Origin: Sepiola atlantica
Lineage: Eukaryota > Mollusca > Cephalopoda > Sepiida > Sepiolidae
DNA length: 64,000 nt
Direction of reading: 5' to 3'
Assembly (NCBI GenBank): GCA_963556195.1
Contig: OY744522.1
Location: forward strand, 36,154,483-36,218,482
Shown: in pieces, positions 49,046-60,137 of the stretch
How positions within the stretch are numbered: position 1 is the first letter of the stretch
Layout: every line of letters begins with the position of its first letter
The notes under the pieces: model-generated
Databases searched by the model: none
Told to the model about the DNA's origin: nothing
Seen by the model: only the letters and a program-made list of their open reading frames with translations
Program-made: the position numbers and the translations under genes

Positions 49046-50602
49046 TTAAGCCATGAATGAACCAATTTCTCCTATTTTTACATTCTCATCTGATCCTTTG
49101 GAATCTTCTTCCAGTTCCAAATTTGTCCAAATCTCCTCCTCCTCCTTTTCCTCCAATTCCGGATTCACGTTTACAATCGGCTGATCAGTTGACTCTGGCT
49201 CTGGTTTTGACTCTGGCTCGCCTTCTGTTTCTCCTGTCATTGTCGCTTCAAATTCAGCTTGCAGTTTGTTTACCTCGAATTGCTGCGCTTGTGTACACTG
49301 AGCCATCATTTGTTTGAGATATTGTTGCATCTTGAAGGTCGGCGTGTGGCGCAGAGCCCTTTTGGCTGAATTTAGTGGAACGGACGAGACATTGTGGCAG
49401 TTCATTCCTGCCATACCCATCTTCATAATAACCGTGAGGTTGTCAATAAAATTTTCAGATTTTTCAACAGGATTCGTCAACCTCCAGTTATCGTCTTGTC
49501 TTATCAGTGTCACGTCACGGGGGACAGTGTTCAGTGCTTCTCTCTCTCGATATACTCTGAACGATTCTTCCGATACAGACCTGGAAGAAATATCAACCTG
49601 AGAATGATCCACTTCTGAGATTTCTACGCTTTTACTCTTAGGATGAATGCACTTATCTTTCAGAAAATAATTGTTAATCTTCCATTTAAGCCGAGTTGAT
49701 TCTAACTCTAGAAGGTTTTGAAAGTGAGATTGATCAACTCTGGTCGTACCTCGCTTGCTACTTGAGTGTTGCGAAGAACGATATCCTGGAATTGTCTTTG
49801 GTTTCGCATCGGTAAAAGTCTTGAGGTTTGTGCCTGAAAAAATTTCTCTCAGATCAATATTAGGAAGGCTTGTATCAAATTCATTGTCGTAGTCCTCCAA
49901 CCGAGATCCAAATGCTGAACTCTGACCCTGGTCTACTGCCCTCTGCTGTATAGAAGGCAACTTATCAAAGTCGTCTCCTGAACTGTCCTTTTCTGGATCA
50001 AGTAGTACTGAAAATCTTGCCAAATTCTGTGTACATTTCATACCTATTGGCTGTGTGCGTTTCTCTTTGTTCCTAACAGGAAACAAGATCTCCGGAAGTC
50101 TTCTGGATCTGTCACAATCAGAATCCAAGTTCCTGTCCTCTTTTGTCTTTGGTATAACCATAGGATCCATGTTTTTGTTTGCTGAACGTCGATTTGAGTA
50201 TTCACTATTTGATCTCTTGTAATTGTCTGGCTCAACGGGGGCACGTCGTCTGCTGCTGCTGCTGTTGCAAGATAAGCAAGAAGCAGAACTAATTCTGTTT
50301 TCTTTAACGCTCATCCGGATTGGGTAACGCTGCTTTTTATTGAGGTAAAACTGGTTACATTGCAGGATGAGTTGGTGCATGGACTTTTGCAGCTGGGTCT
50401 CATCTTGGCGGAAGTCGTGCCCGGGGAAATACCGCTTCTTGATTTCTAGATCTGCTTTCTGTTTCTCCATGTTGAGGAACTTAATTTTCTGACGAAGCTG
50501 TGAAGACTGGCTGGAGAGAATGCGCAGCCGATTGTGCAATTTTTGTTCCATCCCTTTCGACTGCAGTTGCAACGCGTTCTCACAGATTTTGTTCCTGGCC
50601 AT
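49046..50602 (-). CDS. Nested antisense gene, single-exon ORF of 518 codons, unknown family
   Basis: An uninterrupted ORF starts at an ATG in strong Kozak context (A at -3, G at +4; MARNKICENALQ...). The frame stays open five codons further upstream, but only to a GTG. Residues about 8-60 form a basic, Leu/Gln-rich coiled coil (...RLRILSSQSSQLRQKIKFL...). The middle is Ser- and charge-rich with a SSSSRRR patch near residue 113. Residues about 420-470 are helical (QQYLKQMMAQCTQAQQ), and the C-terminus is acidic (EEKEEEE). No signal peptide, membrane segment, RT or transposase motif is seen. It is antisense within the last RSPRY1 intron and stands out by clean composition among decayed repeats. 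The layout faintly recalls CCDC190-type coiled-coil proteins, but I would not assign it. Confidence 0.72.
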   Translation of the reverse strand: MARNKICENALQLQSKGMEQKLHNRLRILSSQSSQLRQKIKFLNMEKQKADLEIKKRYFPGHDFRQDETQLQKSMHQLILQCNQFYLNKKQRYPIRMSVKENRISSASCLSCNSSSSRRRAPVEPDNYKRSNSEYSNRRSANKNMDPMVIPKTKEDRNLDSDCDRSRRLPEILFPVRNKEKRTQPIGMKCTQNLARFSVLLDPEKDSSGDDFDKLPSIQQRAVDQGQSSAFGSRLEDYDNEFDTSLPNIDLREIFSGTNLKTFTDAKPKTIPGYRSSQHSSSKRGTTRVDQSHFQNLLELESTRLKWKINNYFLKDKCIHPKSKSVEISEVDHSQVDISSRSVSEESFRVYREREALNTVPRDVTLIRQDDNWRLTNPVEKSENFIDNLTVIMKMGMAGMNCHNVSSVPLNSAKRALRHTPTFKMQQYLKQMMAQCTQAQQFEVNKLQAEFEATMTGETEGEPESKPEPESTDQPIVNVNPELEEKEEEEIWTNLELEEDSKGSDENVKIGEIGSFMA

Positions 50603-50911
50603 ATTTTTCTTTTCCACTCACTCTTCACTTATATATGTCACAGTGACCCATCTCTCCTCTCTCTAGCTATGAGTGAAATAGTTGGGTAGACTAGACTCTC
50701 AAGCTTTGGCAGAGCAATTAGTCTAGGAGAAAGAAAACTCAAAAATAACACTTGCAACCAGGTAGGCTCCTGATATGTAGCAGTACACACATTACTTGCT
50801 TGGTGGGGAGAGTGGGTCTTGTTCTAATCAATGTGTCATCTACTGTAATCATATTCATATGTGAGGGCATCTGATAAGTCACTCTTGTTTTCTTGACAGA
50901 AGAGTCCAATA

Positions 50912-50932
50912 TATATATATATATATATATAT
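50912..50932. repeat. (TA)n microsatellite
   Basis: Short AT alternation upstream of the nested minus-strand ORF. Confidence 0.85.
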
Positions 50933-51904
50933 TGGTTTATTGCTTATTTTCTTCTCTGTTGATGCCTTTAGTTGTCATTTCAACTGGAAAAGAAGAAAAT
51001 AGTTTAAATTTCAATATGGAAACAATGTAAAAAAAAAAAAAATAAAAAAAAATAAGCAAACAATTTATCTAACTAACATATTTTGTCAGTGATAATCGGT
51101 TTCAGTGATTCTAGTTAATGAAACGAAGACATGAAATTAAGATATGAAACACTTTTTATTTATTTGGAGATCCAATTTCCTGCGATGGCAAAATCATAAA
51201 TCTGAAACGGAATTTTTTCTTTTATCATATAATTTTTTAATAATAAATCCCCCCCCCCTCCTAAAATAATATATATATCTATAATATATATATATAGTAT
51301 AGATATTTTCAATTCTTATCCACATACACATGTTTCATCCTTTTCCGGGAATCATCTCAATAATATAATGAAACCTAAATTTATTTTAGTGTATTCCCGG
51401 GTAACGCTGAGTTTCTTGCCTTCCCCATCAAGCATATACCATATAGAAAATATACTACTGCATTATTGCACGCACCTGCTCTATCTAGGATATTGAGCAC
51501 CGACTTCTGAACAATGCAGAGTAGTTTTTCTGGGTTTTTTTTTTGTTTTTTTTTTTCATTGAATGGGAAAAAGACATGAAATTTCAATAAAGAGATTTAT
51601 TACTTTCTTTATATACAGTGTGTGGAAAGTATCTCCCTATTGTTAAGTGCTCATAATTACTGAAATATAATTTATACAAAAAAGTGTATAGAATAGTTTT
51701 ATTTTATTTAGAATTCAATATGGATGCCAGCATTTACGACCAGCTTCTCATTTTCTTTTCACTAAATTATAAAACAATGTATTTTTTTTATGTTTATTTT
51801 ATTTTCCGTTGTAACTATTATCGCTTAGTTTTGACTGAATTGTTTTCATCTAACAGCACTATCGAAATAAAAGAAACTGTTTCGGCCACATTTTACTATT
51901 TAAA

Positions 51905-52670
51905 GGCAATGGTCAGATGGATCTGTTTGGTGAGGCCGGAACGACGCAAATTCACTAGACCAATCTGCCAAATCCCATTCATTCACTGTGGAGGTCCCCA
52001 GATGCCGAAGAGCTTTCTACTCTAAAAGCTTCTTTCCTCGTGCTGCTGGACTCTGGAACTCCCTCCCAGTACTGACATACAGAAATTTAAAACTAATGTA
52101 AACAGACATCTCGCTGCACAGCTCTCAATTTAGATTGACCCCCCCCCCCCCCAAAAAAAAAACAAAAACAAAACAAAAACAAAACAAAACAAAAACTAAA
52201 TTAAAAAAAAACTAAATAGAAAAAAACTAAATAAAAAAAACTTTCACCCTTTTTCTCAGTAGCCCTTTACGTCTAGTGGCGGTCTGCCTTGTTTGGGGTG
52301 AACTTTGTTAAAAAAAAAAAAAAAAAAGCATACCTTTTGGGTCTCTGCTCGCACAAGTCAACTTGAAAAGCCTCGCAGACATCATGCAGAAGAGCAGATT
52401 GCGTTGGTTTGGGCAGAAATGTCTGGATTGCTAAAGTCTAGCAGTTGAATGTTCCAGAAGAGAAGACCACAACTAGCAGACCCAAGTTGTCTTGGGAGGA
52501 CGTGGTCAAATGTGATAAGAATGTCATGGGTATGGATTTTGTCAGGCCTCACCAAAGACGAGAATGGATGGGAAGATTTAGATCGTGACTAGACAATCGG
52601 GCCCCACCCTCATCAGAAGATTAATTGTGGCCTCATTTAACAAATAAACCGGTTGATGATGATGAAAGTT
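51905..52670 (+). mobile_element. RTE-like LINE 3' fragment interrupted by a CR1 insertion
   Basis: The left part reads AMVRWICLVRPE. After the insertion the frame resumes as a (P)FGSLLAQVNLKSLADIMQK-type sequence and RLRWFGQK, ending with acaaataaaccggttgatga. It is colinear with the minus-strand copy at 39243-39990, where the site (RPEQYVSFESLLSQVDL) is uninterrupted. Confidence 0.85.
51945..52320 (+). mobile_element. CR1/Jockey LINE 3' end nested in the RTE copy
   Basis: Begins abruptly at cgacgcaaattcactagacc (tail domain RRKFTRP...), continues to the family 3' UTR (acgtctagtggcggtctgcc) and ends in A17 at about 52327. A C12 run and A-rich (ACAAAAC)n expansion occur at 52140-52240. Only about 370 bp were inserted, so it is a severely 5'-truncated copy. 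Confidence 0.85.
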
Positions 52671-53158
52671 TATAAAATTGAACTTTTATAAACTTTTATG
52701 CAAGATTATTACCCGTTACAGCCTTTATTTTTTGTAGAAAAAATAAAACTGGTTTTATTTTGTAGATGAAAATTTTGTTTTATTTTCCGTAAACCAGGAC
52801 TTGTACGCAAATCACACCATTTGTTTCCAAATATGAATCTATATATCCTCTCTTCAGCTATAGATTAAATAATAGGGTAGACTGGACTCTGAAATAACAT
52901 CAGTCTTTCTCTGCTTATCCTGGCATTGTTTCCTGTTGTTCTGGACTTTTCATTGCCACTGAACTCTAGCAATGCCTGTTCAGGAGAAATACAGCTCAGG
53001 ATTGTGCAACCCTTGCTTCACTATATACACCTCACATAGGCACCATTATAGAAGGTATTCATAGTCTCTCAAGACAAAAGGGGGGCTCTTGGACACTTCT
53101 GTGTGTGTGTGTGTGTGTATATATGTATATAAGTATCCAAGACCCCCTTTACAAAAAG

Positions 53159-53224
53159 GTTATCAATTTGAAAAATACACACACACACCACACACACATA
53201 TATATATTTTTCAAATTGATAGCC
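53159..53224. repeat. Inverted repeat around CA/TA microsatellites
   Basis: tatcaatttgaaaaata (from about 53161) pairs with tatttttcaaattgata (to about 53221) across a (CA)n/(TA)n loop, able to form a stem of about 17 bp. A (GT)n run lies just upstream at 53101-53120. Confidence 0.75.
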
Positions 53225-53869
53225 TGTTTGACGATGTGCATGTTATAATACTAAAACTCTAATAATCTTGGTTGTTTGCACACTGAATGTATTAGATAGG
53301 AGGAAGGGCGAATGAGACACAAAAAAATGGTGGGAGGGTATTAAACACAAAAGTCTTGTAATCTGAAGAATGTGAGTCCAATCCACGGAGTACATTTTCA
53401 TTTTATCCTTCAAAATTTTAGTATTATATAGATTGAGTCAAGGCCAAAGGCGGCAAAATGTTAGAATATTTTTTACAAGTTTCTCATTATTAACAAAAAC
53501 TTGAATTTTTGTAAATAGTGATACAATTCTGTCAGCTCTTCCATAGTTCCATAAACTACCAATAAATAAATGTACTTTTAAAATATCTATTTACCTTCAC
53601 GATTGGTTACGGGTGGTAAATGCATACACTATTGTACAATGTACCAGTGTTGACCCAACGGGGCACTTTTTTTTTTTTTTTTTTTTACCCCCTTTCTCCA
53701 TATCTCTGAAAATGTTAATTTTGCCATACTTGAAAGGGCTCATATATATATATGTATGTATGTATATGTACTAGAAAAAAATATGACCCATTGAGTTAAG
53801 AGTGGATTGTTTGAATCAGGAAAAGTGAGTTTGCAAAGCCAGTTAAATTTAAAAAAATAAAGACAAAAT

Positions 53870-54290
53870 CATAAATTACACTTTTTTTGCTTGCCATATC
53901 TCCTATCTCTCTTTCTACAATTATGGGTTAAATTATAGTATTATCACTTGTGATATTCTCTTGTTTATAAGGGACTATTCTAATCGTTTTATTTTTTCCT
54001 TGTTACCTTTGACTGTTAATAAACACACACACAGAGAGGCAAAAGTAATAATTAAAATAAGAGTGAGAGAGGGTGAGAATGATAGATATACAATTAATAA
54101 GAGAAGGGTCACTCGATGAATTAATTGCAAATTGTGACTAATTAAAACAATTGGGAGTTTTTCAAACCTAATTCAATCTAAAATATTGAGGAATATTTTA
54201 GCATATACTTTGTATGATCAAAATGTAGAGTAAAAAGCTTAACGTGGATTAACTTGGCTTTAGTATAATAATTGATGAGATTAAAGTATG
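53870..54290 (+). repeat. Dispersed repeat, copy 2 (empty relative of 21340-22045)
   Basis: Colinear with 21340-22045 but without the RTE insertion. It ends before the minisatellite at 54419. Confidence 0.7.
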
Positions 54291-54418
54291 TTTCTTGCCT
54301 AAAAATGATGAATTTCTTTACATTTGACAAATAAAAAATTGCTGTGTGGAAAACATAAAAGCATAAATTATAAATGTGATTATTATAATAATTATCATAA
54401 TAATTATAATTATTTATT

Positions 54419-54790
54419 TTTTTGACTCTCTCTTTCTCGCTTTCTTTTTTTGACTCTCTCTTTCTCGCTTTCTTTTTTTGACTCTCTCTTTCTCGCTTTC
54501 TTTTTTTGACTCTCTCTTTCTCGCTTTCTTTTTTTGACTCTCTCTTTCTCGCTTTCCTTTTTTGACTCTCTCTTTCTCGCTTTCTTTTTTTGACTCTCTC
54601 TTTCTCGCTTTCTTTTTTTGACTCTCTTTCTTTTTTTGACTCTCTTTCTTTTTTTGACTCTCTCTTTCTTTTTTTGACTCTCTCTTTTTTTGACTCTCTC
54701 TTTCTCGCTTTCTTTTTTTGCCTCTCTCTTTCTCGCTTTCTTTTTTTGACTCTCTCTTTCTCGCTTTCTTTTTTTGACTCTCTCTTTCTC
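54419..54790. repeat. Polypyrimidine minisatellite, ~28-bp unit
   Basis: Units of tgactctctctttctcgctttcttttttt repeat about 14 times, with shortened units in the middle (54619-54690). The array is almost wholly C/T on + with one GA and one G per unit. Confidence 0.95.
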
Positions 54791-56323
54791 ACTTTTCACA
54801 TAGAAGCATGTAAATTATAAATGTTATTATTATTTTAATAATATTTCGAACCGTCCTCCGTCTTTTATCAAAAAAATGCATTATTTTGTAAAAATTGAAT
54901 AAATATGAAAAACTGAATATTTTCAACTTGGTAAAGTGCTCATTTCTTTGTGTTAACATACAAGTCAGTCCATTGAAATCATTCTCGCAAATGGCAGAGA
55001 GAACTTCTGCTTTTGTTAATATCAACGACGCGCATTGATCTCGGTACTGTTAATTATCAGTTCCCTGAGGGAAGTAACTAATGGTTAATATTTATTAATA
55101 TTACACGGCTGTTTGCTTTTGTTTCACAGAAGACAAAGAAAATACTTATTTAATGAGGGTACGCGAATCATGCTTACCCCAGTCATGCACCCACGTTCCA
55201 TAGCTGCCTGCCCCTGTTAAAGGTCTTGCATTTATTTAAGCCAAATTCTTTCTTAACAATCAAAAACTAAAATGCCCAATTTTCTTGTGATATAGGTGAC
55301 TGACAGTTTTTTGCTTGTCAGATGAATCAGGGCGATTGCTATCTACAACTGAACCGCAGAAGAGGGATTTAAACTTGTTGGTGGTCTCCGGGAGAGATAA
55401 TTTTAGTAGTGTTCCGGAGGGCTCCTTTTTAATTTGTGTACCTTTACTTAGATTGTTGCCATAAATACTTATAGAGTATCTTTTAACACCAGAAACCTTT
55501 TTTTTTCCTTTTTTTTTTTTTCCTTTTTTTTTTTTTAACATACCTTCAGAATAAGGCTCAGTTTAGTTAAGTTATATAAAAAAACTCTAATTTTTTAAAG
55601 AATATTGTTAGTACTCTGTTTAGTAAAGGTATATGAAGAAATTTAAGCAATTACAATTTAAACAAAATAATATCAATTCAAAATAAAACAAAAACAAACT
55701 ATTACCTATTTAAATCTTTTCCATATAATATCCAACACTTTCAAAGTATCCGGTAATTCTTATATTTCAAAAGTAAGAACCTCTGAAATATATATGAATA
55801 TATTGTATACACATAATATATATAATGTGCTATCACTTCACTCACTGTCTTGTAGTCGGACAATGACAGTACTATGCCCAGATTTAGTAACGCTAAAGCT
55901 TAGATGACCCTTTGTTTATTGTTAACTACTTCCCCGCCCCAAACCAACACAAGTATGAGTAGCTCCCACCCCTGACCCTTATCAGATTGTGATCCACTTG
56001 GTTTAAGCCTACATTTATTTGACTTTGGTTTAAAAAGCTAATGTGTGTGTGTGTCTTGGGTCAGTATATCTCTAGCACAGTCTCAATAGCCTGTCAGGGC
56101 TTGTATGTAGATATGAATGTTTTTTCTCGTTTTTTTTTTCTCGTTTTTTTTTCATTTGTTTGATAAGCTTTAGTCTTTTGTCATTCTGAGCTCCAGTGGA
56201 GAGACTGTCGTGTTTAATGAGTTTTATGGATGATTGGCCACAGGTCAGAGTTGCATTTTCCCTACTCTGTCATGTAGTCGCTTCGGGGTGGGAGTGGTGG
56301 CTTTAAATTTACAATTTCTTCCA

Positions 56324-56366
<43 letters not shown>

Positions 56367-56509
56367 TAGCTGAAGTGTCTGACTGCATCAGTACCCTAAA
56401 ACCTTGGTAGAGCAACTAATAGCATTACAAGCCGATAAGATTTTTTCATTGGACAACTCAAAATTGCACACTTAATGTGAAACAAGTCATATCTCTCTTA
56501 TTTCTTGGT
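54791..56509 (+). other. Intron sequence, nothing recognised
   Basis: AT-rich with T and TA tracts, including (TA)n at 56332-56364. No coding sequence or repeat was identified. Confidence 0.5.
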
Positions 56510-56760
56510 CAATTTTTAAAACAATTAAGAACAGCAATAGCGTGGATCAGTTTAAGATGAGGTTGGACGAATTCAGAGAAAGTGGGAGGAGGGAGAAATT
56601 GAGGGGGGCACTTTTGGGAGTTGTCAAATAAAATATTTAACAGAATTTGATCTGGATATCGATACTGTACTAAGAGTTTAATTTTTTTTTTTTTAACAGT
56701 TGAATTGAGAAGATAGTTAAAGGGGAGATGCCCAAGGAGGCATAACAAACAAATAATAAT
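56510..56760 (+). mobile_element. 3' end of the second LINE family
   Basis: Colinear with 48240-48920: aagaacagcaatagcgtgga, then the aatttgatctggatatcgat block and aaaggggagatgcccaagg...cataacaaac. Only about 250 bp is kept. Confidence 0.6.
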
Positions 56761-57329
56761 AATAATTATATGCATGGAAAAAGAATAGAATAAACGTTCC
56801 ACTAATGTTAATGTCATGTGCGTTTAGACGTTGACTATTTTTATACTCAAAGTTAAAAATGGAAAAAAAATGGGCAAAACTAATGACAACAAAAATGAAA
56901 ATCGTTTTTTGAAATCTTTAACTTTCATAGGCTACATTTCAATGAAAATGCGCAGGGTTAAATTTGAGTGGCTATTGCTGCAATTTCACAGCTTATTTAA
57001 ACTTAGATGACTAATTCTACTAGAATTTGATTTGTGTTTCTATGATCACTAGAAGCAGAGTTACGACCGAGCAAAGTTAACAAAGAATAATTCGTATTTT
57101 ATATGGTATATTGACTTACATCATCAAGTTTCCTATAGATAATAGTTTCAAAATTATTTTTATGTATAATATTTAAATATTTGATAATTTTCAATTGTGA
57201 AAACTTTTCTTTAAACCATATGTTCTGTCGCATTTCTTACACCTTCCCCGACCCTATGACTGACAGCTATTTGTAATAGTAGAAATAACAACAGAGAGAC
57301 ATAGACTAAAGCAAACACTTGCTCCCTCC

Positions 57330-58170
57330 GTTTTTTATCTCACTTTCTTTTTTTACTCTCTCTTTCTCACTTTCTTTTTTTACTCTCTCTTTCTCACTTT
57401 CTTTTTTTACTCTCTCTTTCTCACTTTCTTTTTTTACTCTCTCTTTCTCACTTTCTTTTTTTACTCTCTCTTTCTCACTTTCTTTTTTTACTCTCTCTTT
57501 CTCACTTTCTTTTTTACTCTCTCTTTCTCACTTTCTTTTTTACTCTCTCTTTCTCACTTTCTTTTTTACTCTCTCTTTCTCACTTTCTTTTTTACTCTCT
57601 CTTTCTCACTTTCTTTTTTACTCTCTCTCTCTCTCACTTTCTTTTTTACTCTCTCTCTCTCACTTTCTTTTTTACTCTCTCTCTCTCACTTTCTTTTTTT
57701 ACTCTCTCTCTCTCTCTTTCTCACTTTCTTTTTTTACTCTCTCTCTCTCTTTCTCACTTTCTTTTTTTACTCTCTCTCTCTCTCTTTCTCACTTTCTTTT
57801 TTTACTCTCTCTCTCTCTTTCTCACTTTCTTTTTTTACTCTCTCTCTCTCTTTCTCACTTTCTTTTTTTACTCTCTCTCTCTCTCTTTCTCACTTTCTTT
57901 TTTTCTCTCTCTCTTTCTCACTTTCTTTTTTTACTCTCTCTCTCTCTTTCTCACTTTCTTTTTTTTCTCTCTCTCTCTTTCTCACTTTCTTTTTTTCTCT
58001 CTCTCTCTTTCTCACTTTCTTTTTTTTCTCTCTCTCTCTTTCTCACTTTCTTTTTTCTCTCTCTCTTTATCACTTTCTTTTTTCTCTCTCTTTCTCATTT
58101 TCTTTTTTCTCTCTCTTTCTCACTTTCTTTTTTCTCTCTCTCTTTCTCACTTTCTTTTTTATCCTCCTTT
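57330..58170. repeat. Long polypyrimidine minisatellite, ~26-30 bp unit
   Basis: About 30 units of (a)ctctctctttctcactttctttttt(t) run for 840 bp with almost no purine except one or two A per unit. Unit length drifts along the array as the CT run and T run expand. It is closely related to the array at 54419. Confidence 0.96.
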
Positions 58171-59354
58171 TTTTCTCTTTTTCTCGTTTTCGCTATCTTT
58201 TTTTCTCTCGTTTGTCATTGATAGCCTTGAATCTCACAAATCGATATTTGATTCTGCCTAACCAAGTTTTGTTTTTCTATTTTACCATGTTTTTTTCAAA
58301 AAATATTTCTTTCTTTTAGGAAAGTTTTTTAAAATGAAGACATTTTTTTCAATAGTTATCTAAACAGTAACGTCAGCTCACAACATTGATAACATTCAAC
58401 GTTGCTCTATTTCAGCTATCAAATAAACACTTACATGCGTTAAAGATAAATATTAAACTATTTATTTCTTACAATTGTATACCATAAAAGATAAAATTAT
58501 TTTCTTTCGTATAACTACTTATAATGTTGTTTCCATGCAATGATATAAGCGGCCACTTATTAATGATGAACAACGGATTAGGGGAGGGGATAAATTTCTT
58601 ATTTATTTCGCTAATTCATTTCTAAAATTTGTCATTAAAACATAAGTAATTGTTCCGGACTGGATATTATTCGCTTATGGAAACAAGAAGGGACGAACAA
58701 ATAACATTTTGAAAAACTGCTGACATTTATATAGAGATATTTCAACACAAAACAATAATACTTTTTTATTAAAGAAACAGCATTTTCTAAAAAAGATTTT
58801 TTGATTCACGTTTGAAAAAAAGAAAATGGTCTGATAACATATGTTCAGGGACTTCGAGATCAATCAGTCCACGGAACAAAGTCGTGAGTGACAATTCATA
58901 CGTGATAGATTGTGTTTTGCAATAAAAACAGAAAACCTTTAATAATAATGGATTGTTTTTAAAGTTTCTGTTCTACTTAACTGTGAATCGCTAATATAAT
59001 AATGTGTATTGTCTTCTTTGCTTTAATAGCTATATGTATAAATGTCCGTTCCTTTGCGTGTAACACGAAGGAGAGCAAATCAGTATATATTCTAGTGAAG
59101 GCAATCAGCAGCAGCTGATTGAACTATTATTATTGTTTGTAATTGAGACAAGATGGCGAACTGGTGATACCAGATCAGGCTGCCCTGTGGCTCCCTGAGA
59201 CGAAATTCACCTACATTGACGTTTTTTTTTTTTTTTTTTTTTTTTTTGTTTGTAAAACTTAATTATGTTCTACAAAACCAAAAACAAAAACAACAGCCCC
59301 TCTCCCTTTCTCCCTCCCCTTTTTTATTTTTATTTTTCCTACCCTGCTCCCGGT
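58171..59354 (+). other. Intron sequence, nothing recognised
   Basis: AT-rich. The segment 59080-59220 (agcagcagctgattgaac...agatggcgaactggtg) is more complex and may be repeat-derived. A T27 run lies at 59221-59247. Confidence 0.45.
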
Positions 59355-59510
59355 CCTGGATATGACCTTAAACTACATCCGATGGTGAGATCCGGCTTAC
59401 GGACTTTAGGGAATGTGGAGCCTCCTCTTAATTACCATTGCTCCCAGGTCCACCCTGACCCGGAGTGGTAGTACCTGTTAGGGTCCCAACTATGGGTTAA
59501 ATAGAAACAG
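59355..59510 (+). repeat. Short dispersed repeat (relative at 17025-17150)
   Basis: More complete of the two copies: gatatgaccttaaactacat, ccaggtccaccctgacccgg, ccaactatgggttaaatag. Confidence 0.45.
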
Positions 59511-59967
59511 ATATTAAAAGGGGAAAGAAACAAGAAAGAGAAGAAAACAAGACCAGATTCGGCATTAAATAACCCAAAAAGGGTTGATATGCCGTAAAAC
59601 AAAACTACCAAACTACCAAGATGGCGACTTTATTTTGCAGGCTAATTTTATTATAAAAGTTAAGTCGGGAATCAAAATCTGTAGAAGAAATGAGAGTTTG
59701 AAAAGAGGTTTTGCTGTCATGTTTGACAGATGAACACGTTAGTATACAAATAAATATTGCCAAGCTCACCAGAAAAAGAAATACTTATCAGGAATTCCTA
59801 AATAATAAATCTTGTCTCGTGATCCATAAAAAAACGAAATTCACAAAAAACACGCAACTTGATAGTGGTATTCTTTGCCGCGAGTTGAAATTCATTACAG
59901 GAACACAAGTTGCCATAGCATTGCATCAAGAATGTAACTACAATCCATCTAAAGTTATTATGCTAGT

Positions 59968-60012
59968 CTACAGCGGCGGCCTGCCTTGTTTGAGGTGAAA
60001 TATGTTAAAAAA
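59968..60012 (+). mobile_element. 45-bp terminal scrap of the CR1/Jockey LINE
   Basis: gtctacagcggcggcctgcc ttgtttgaggtgaa plus an A-rich tail is the exact 3' terminus of the family seen at 5790, 30125, 32016 and 52280. It is an extreme 5' truncation. Confidence 0.7.
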
Positions 60013-60137
60013 TTTAAAAATGAAACATAAACCGCAATGACCCAAAATCTAATCTTTGACACATTCAGTAAAAAAAAATCTCTAACCAAATTTTCAGCCG
60101 TTTTTGTCAGCTATTATTTGAGATCTCTGGAATTAAT

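Noticed and set aside
50603..50617. Upstream extension of the nested ORF by five codons
   Set aside because: It would need a GTG start; the ATG at 50602 has a strong Kozak context in a eukaryotic setting.
54178..54799. Two Lys/Arg/Glu/Ser-repeat frames on the minus strand (204 and 129 codons)
   Set aside because: Both are reverse translations of the 28-bp pyrimidine array in two frames; no gene evidence.
57319..58221. 300-codon reading frame of Leu/Ser/Phe repeats on +
   Set aside because: It is the translation of a CT/T-rich minisatellite; it has no start context, domain or codon bias.
59711..59998. 95-codon + strand frame
   Set aside because: Its C-terminus runs into the 3' UTR scrap of the CR1/Jockey LINE and the remainder matches no known domain.
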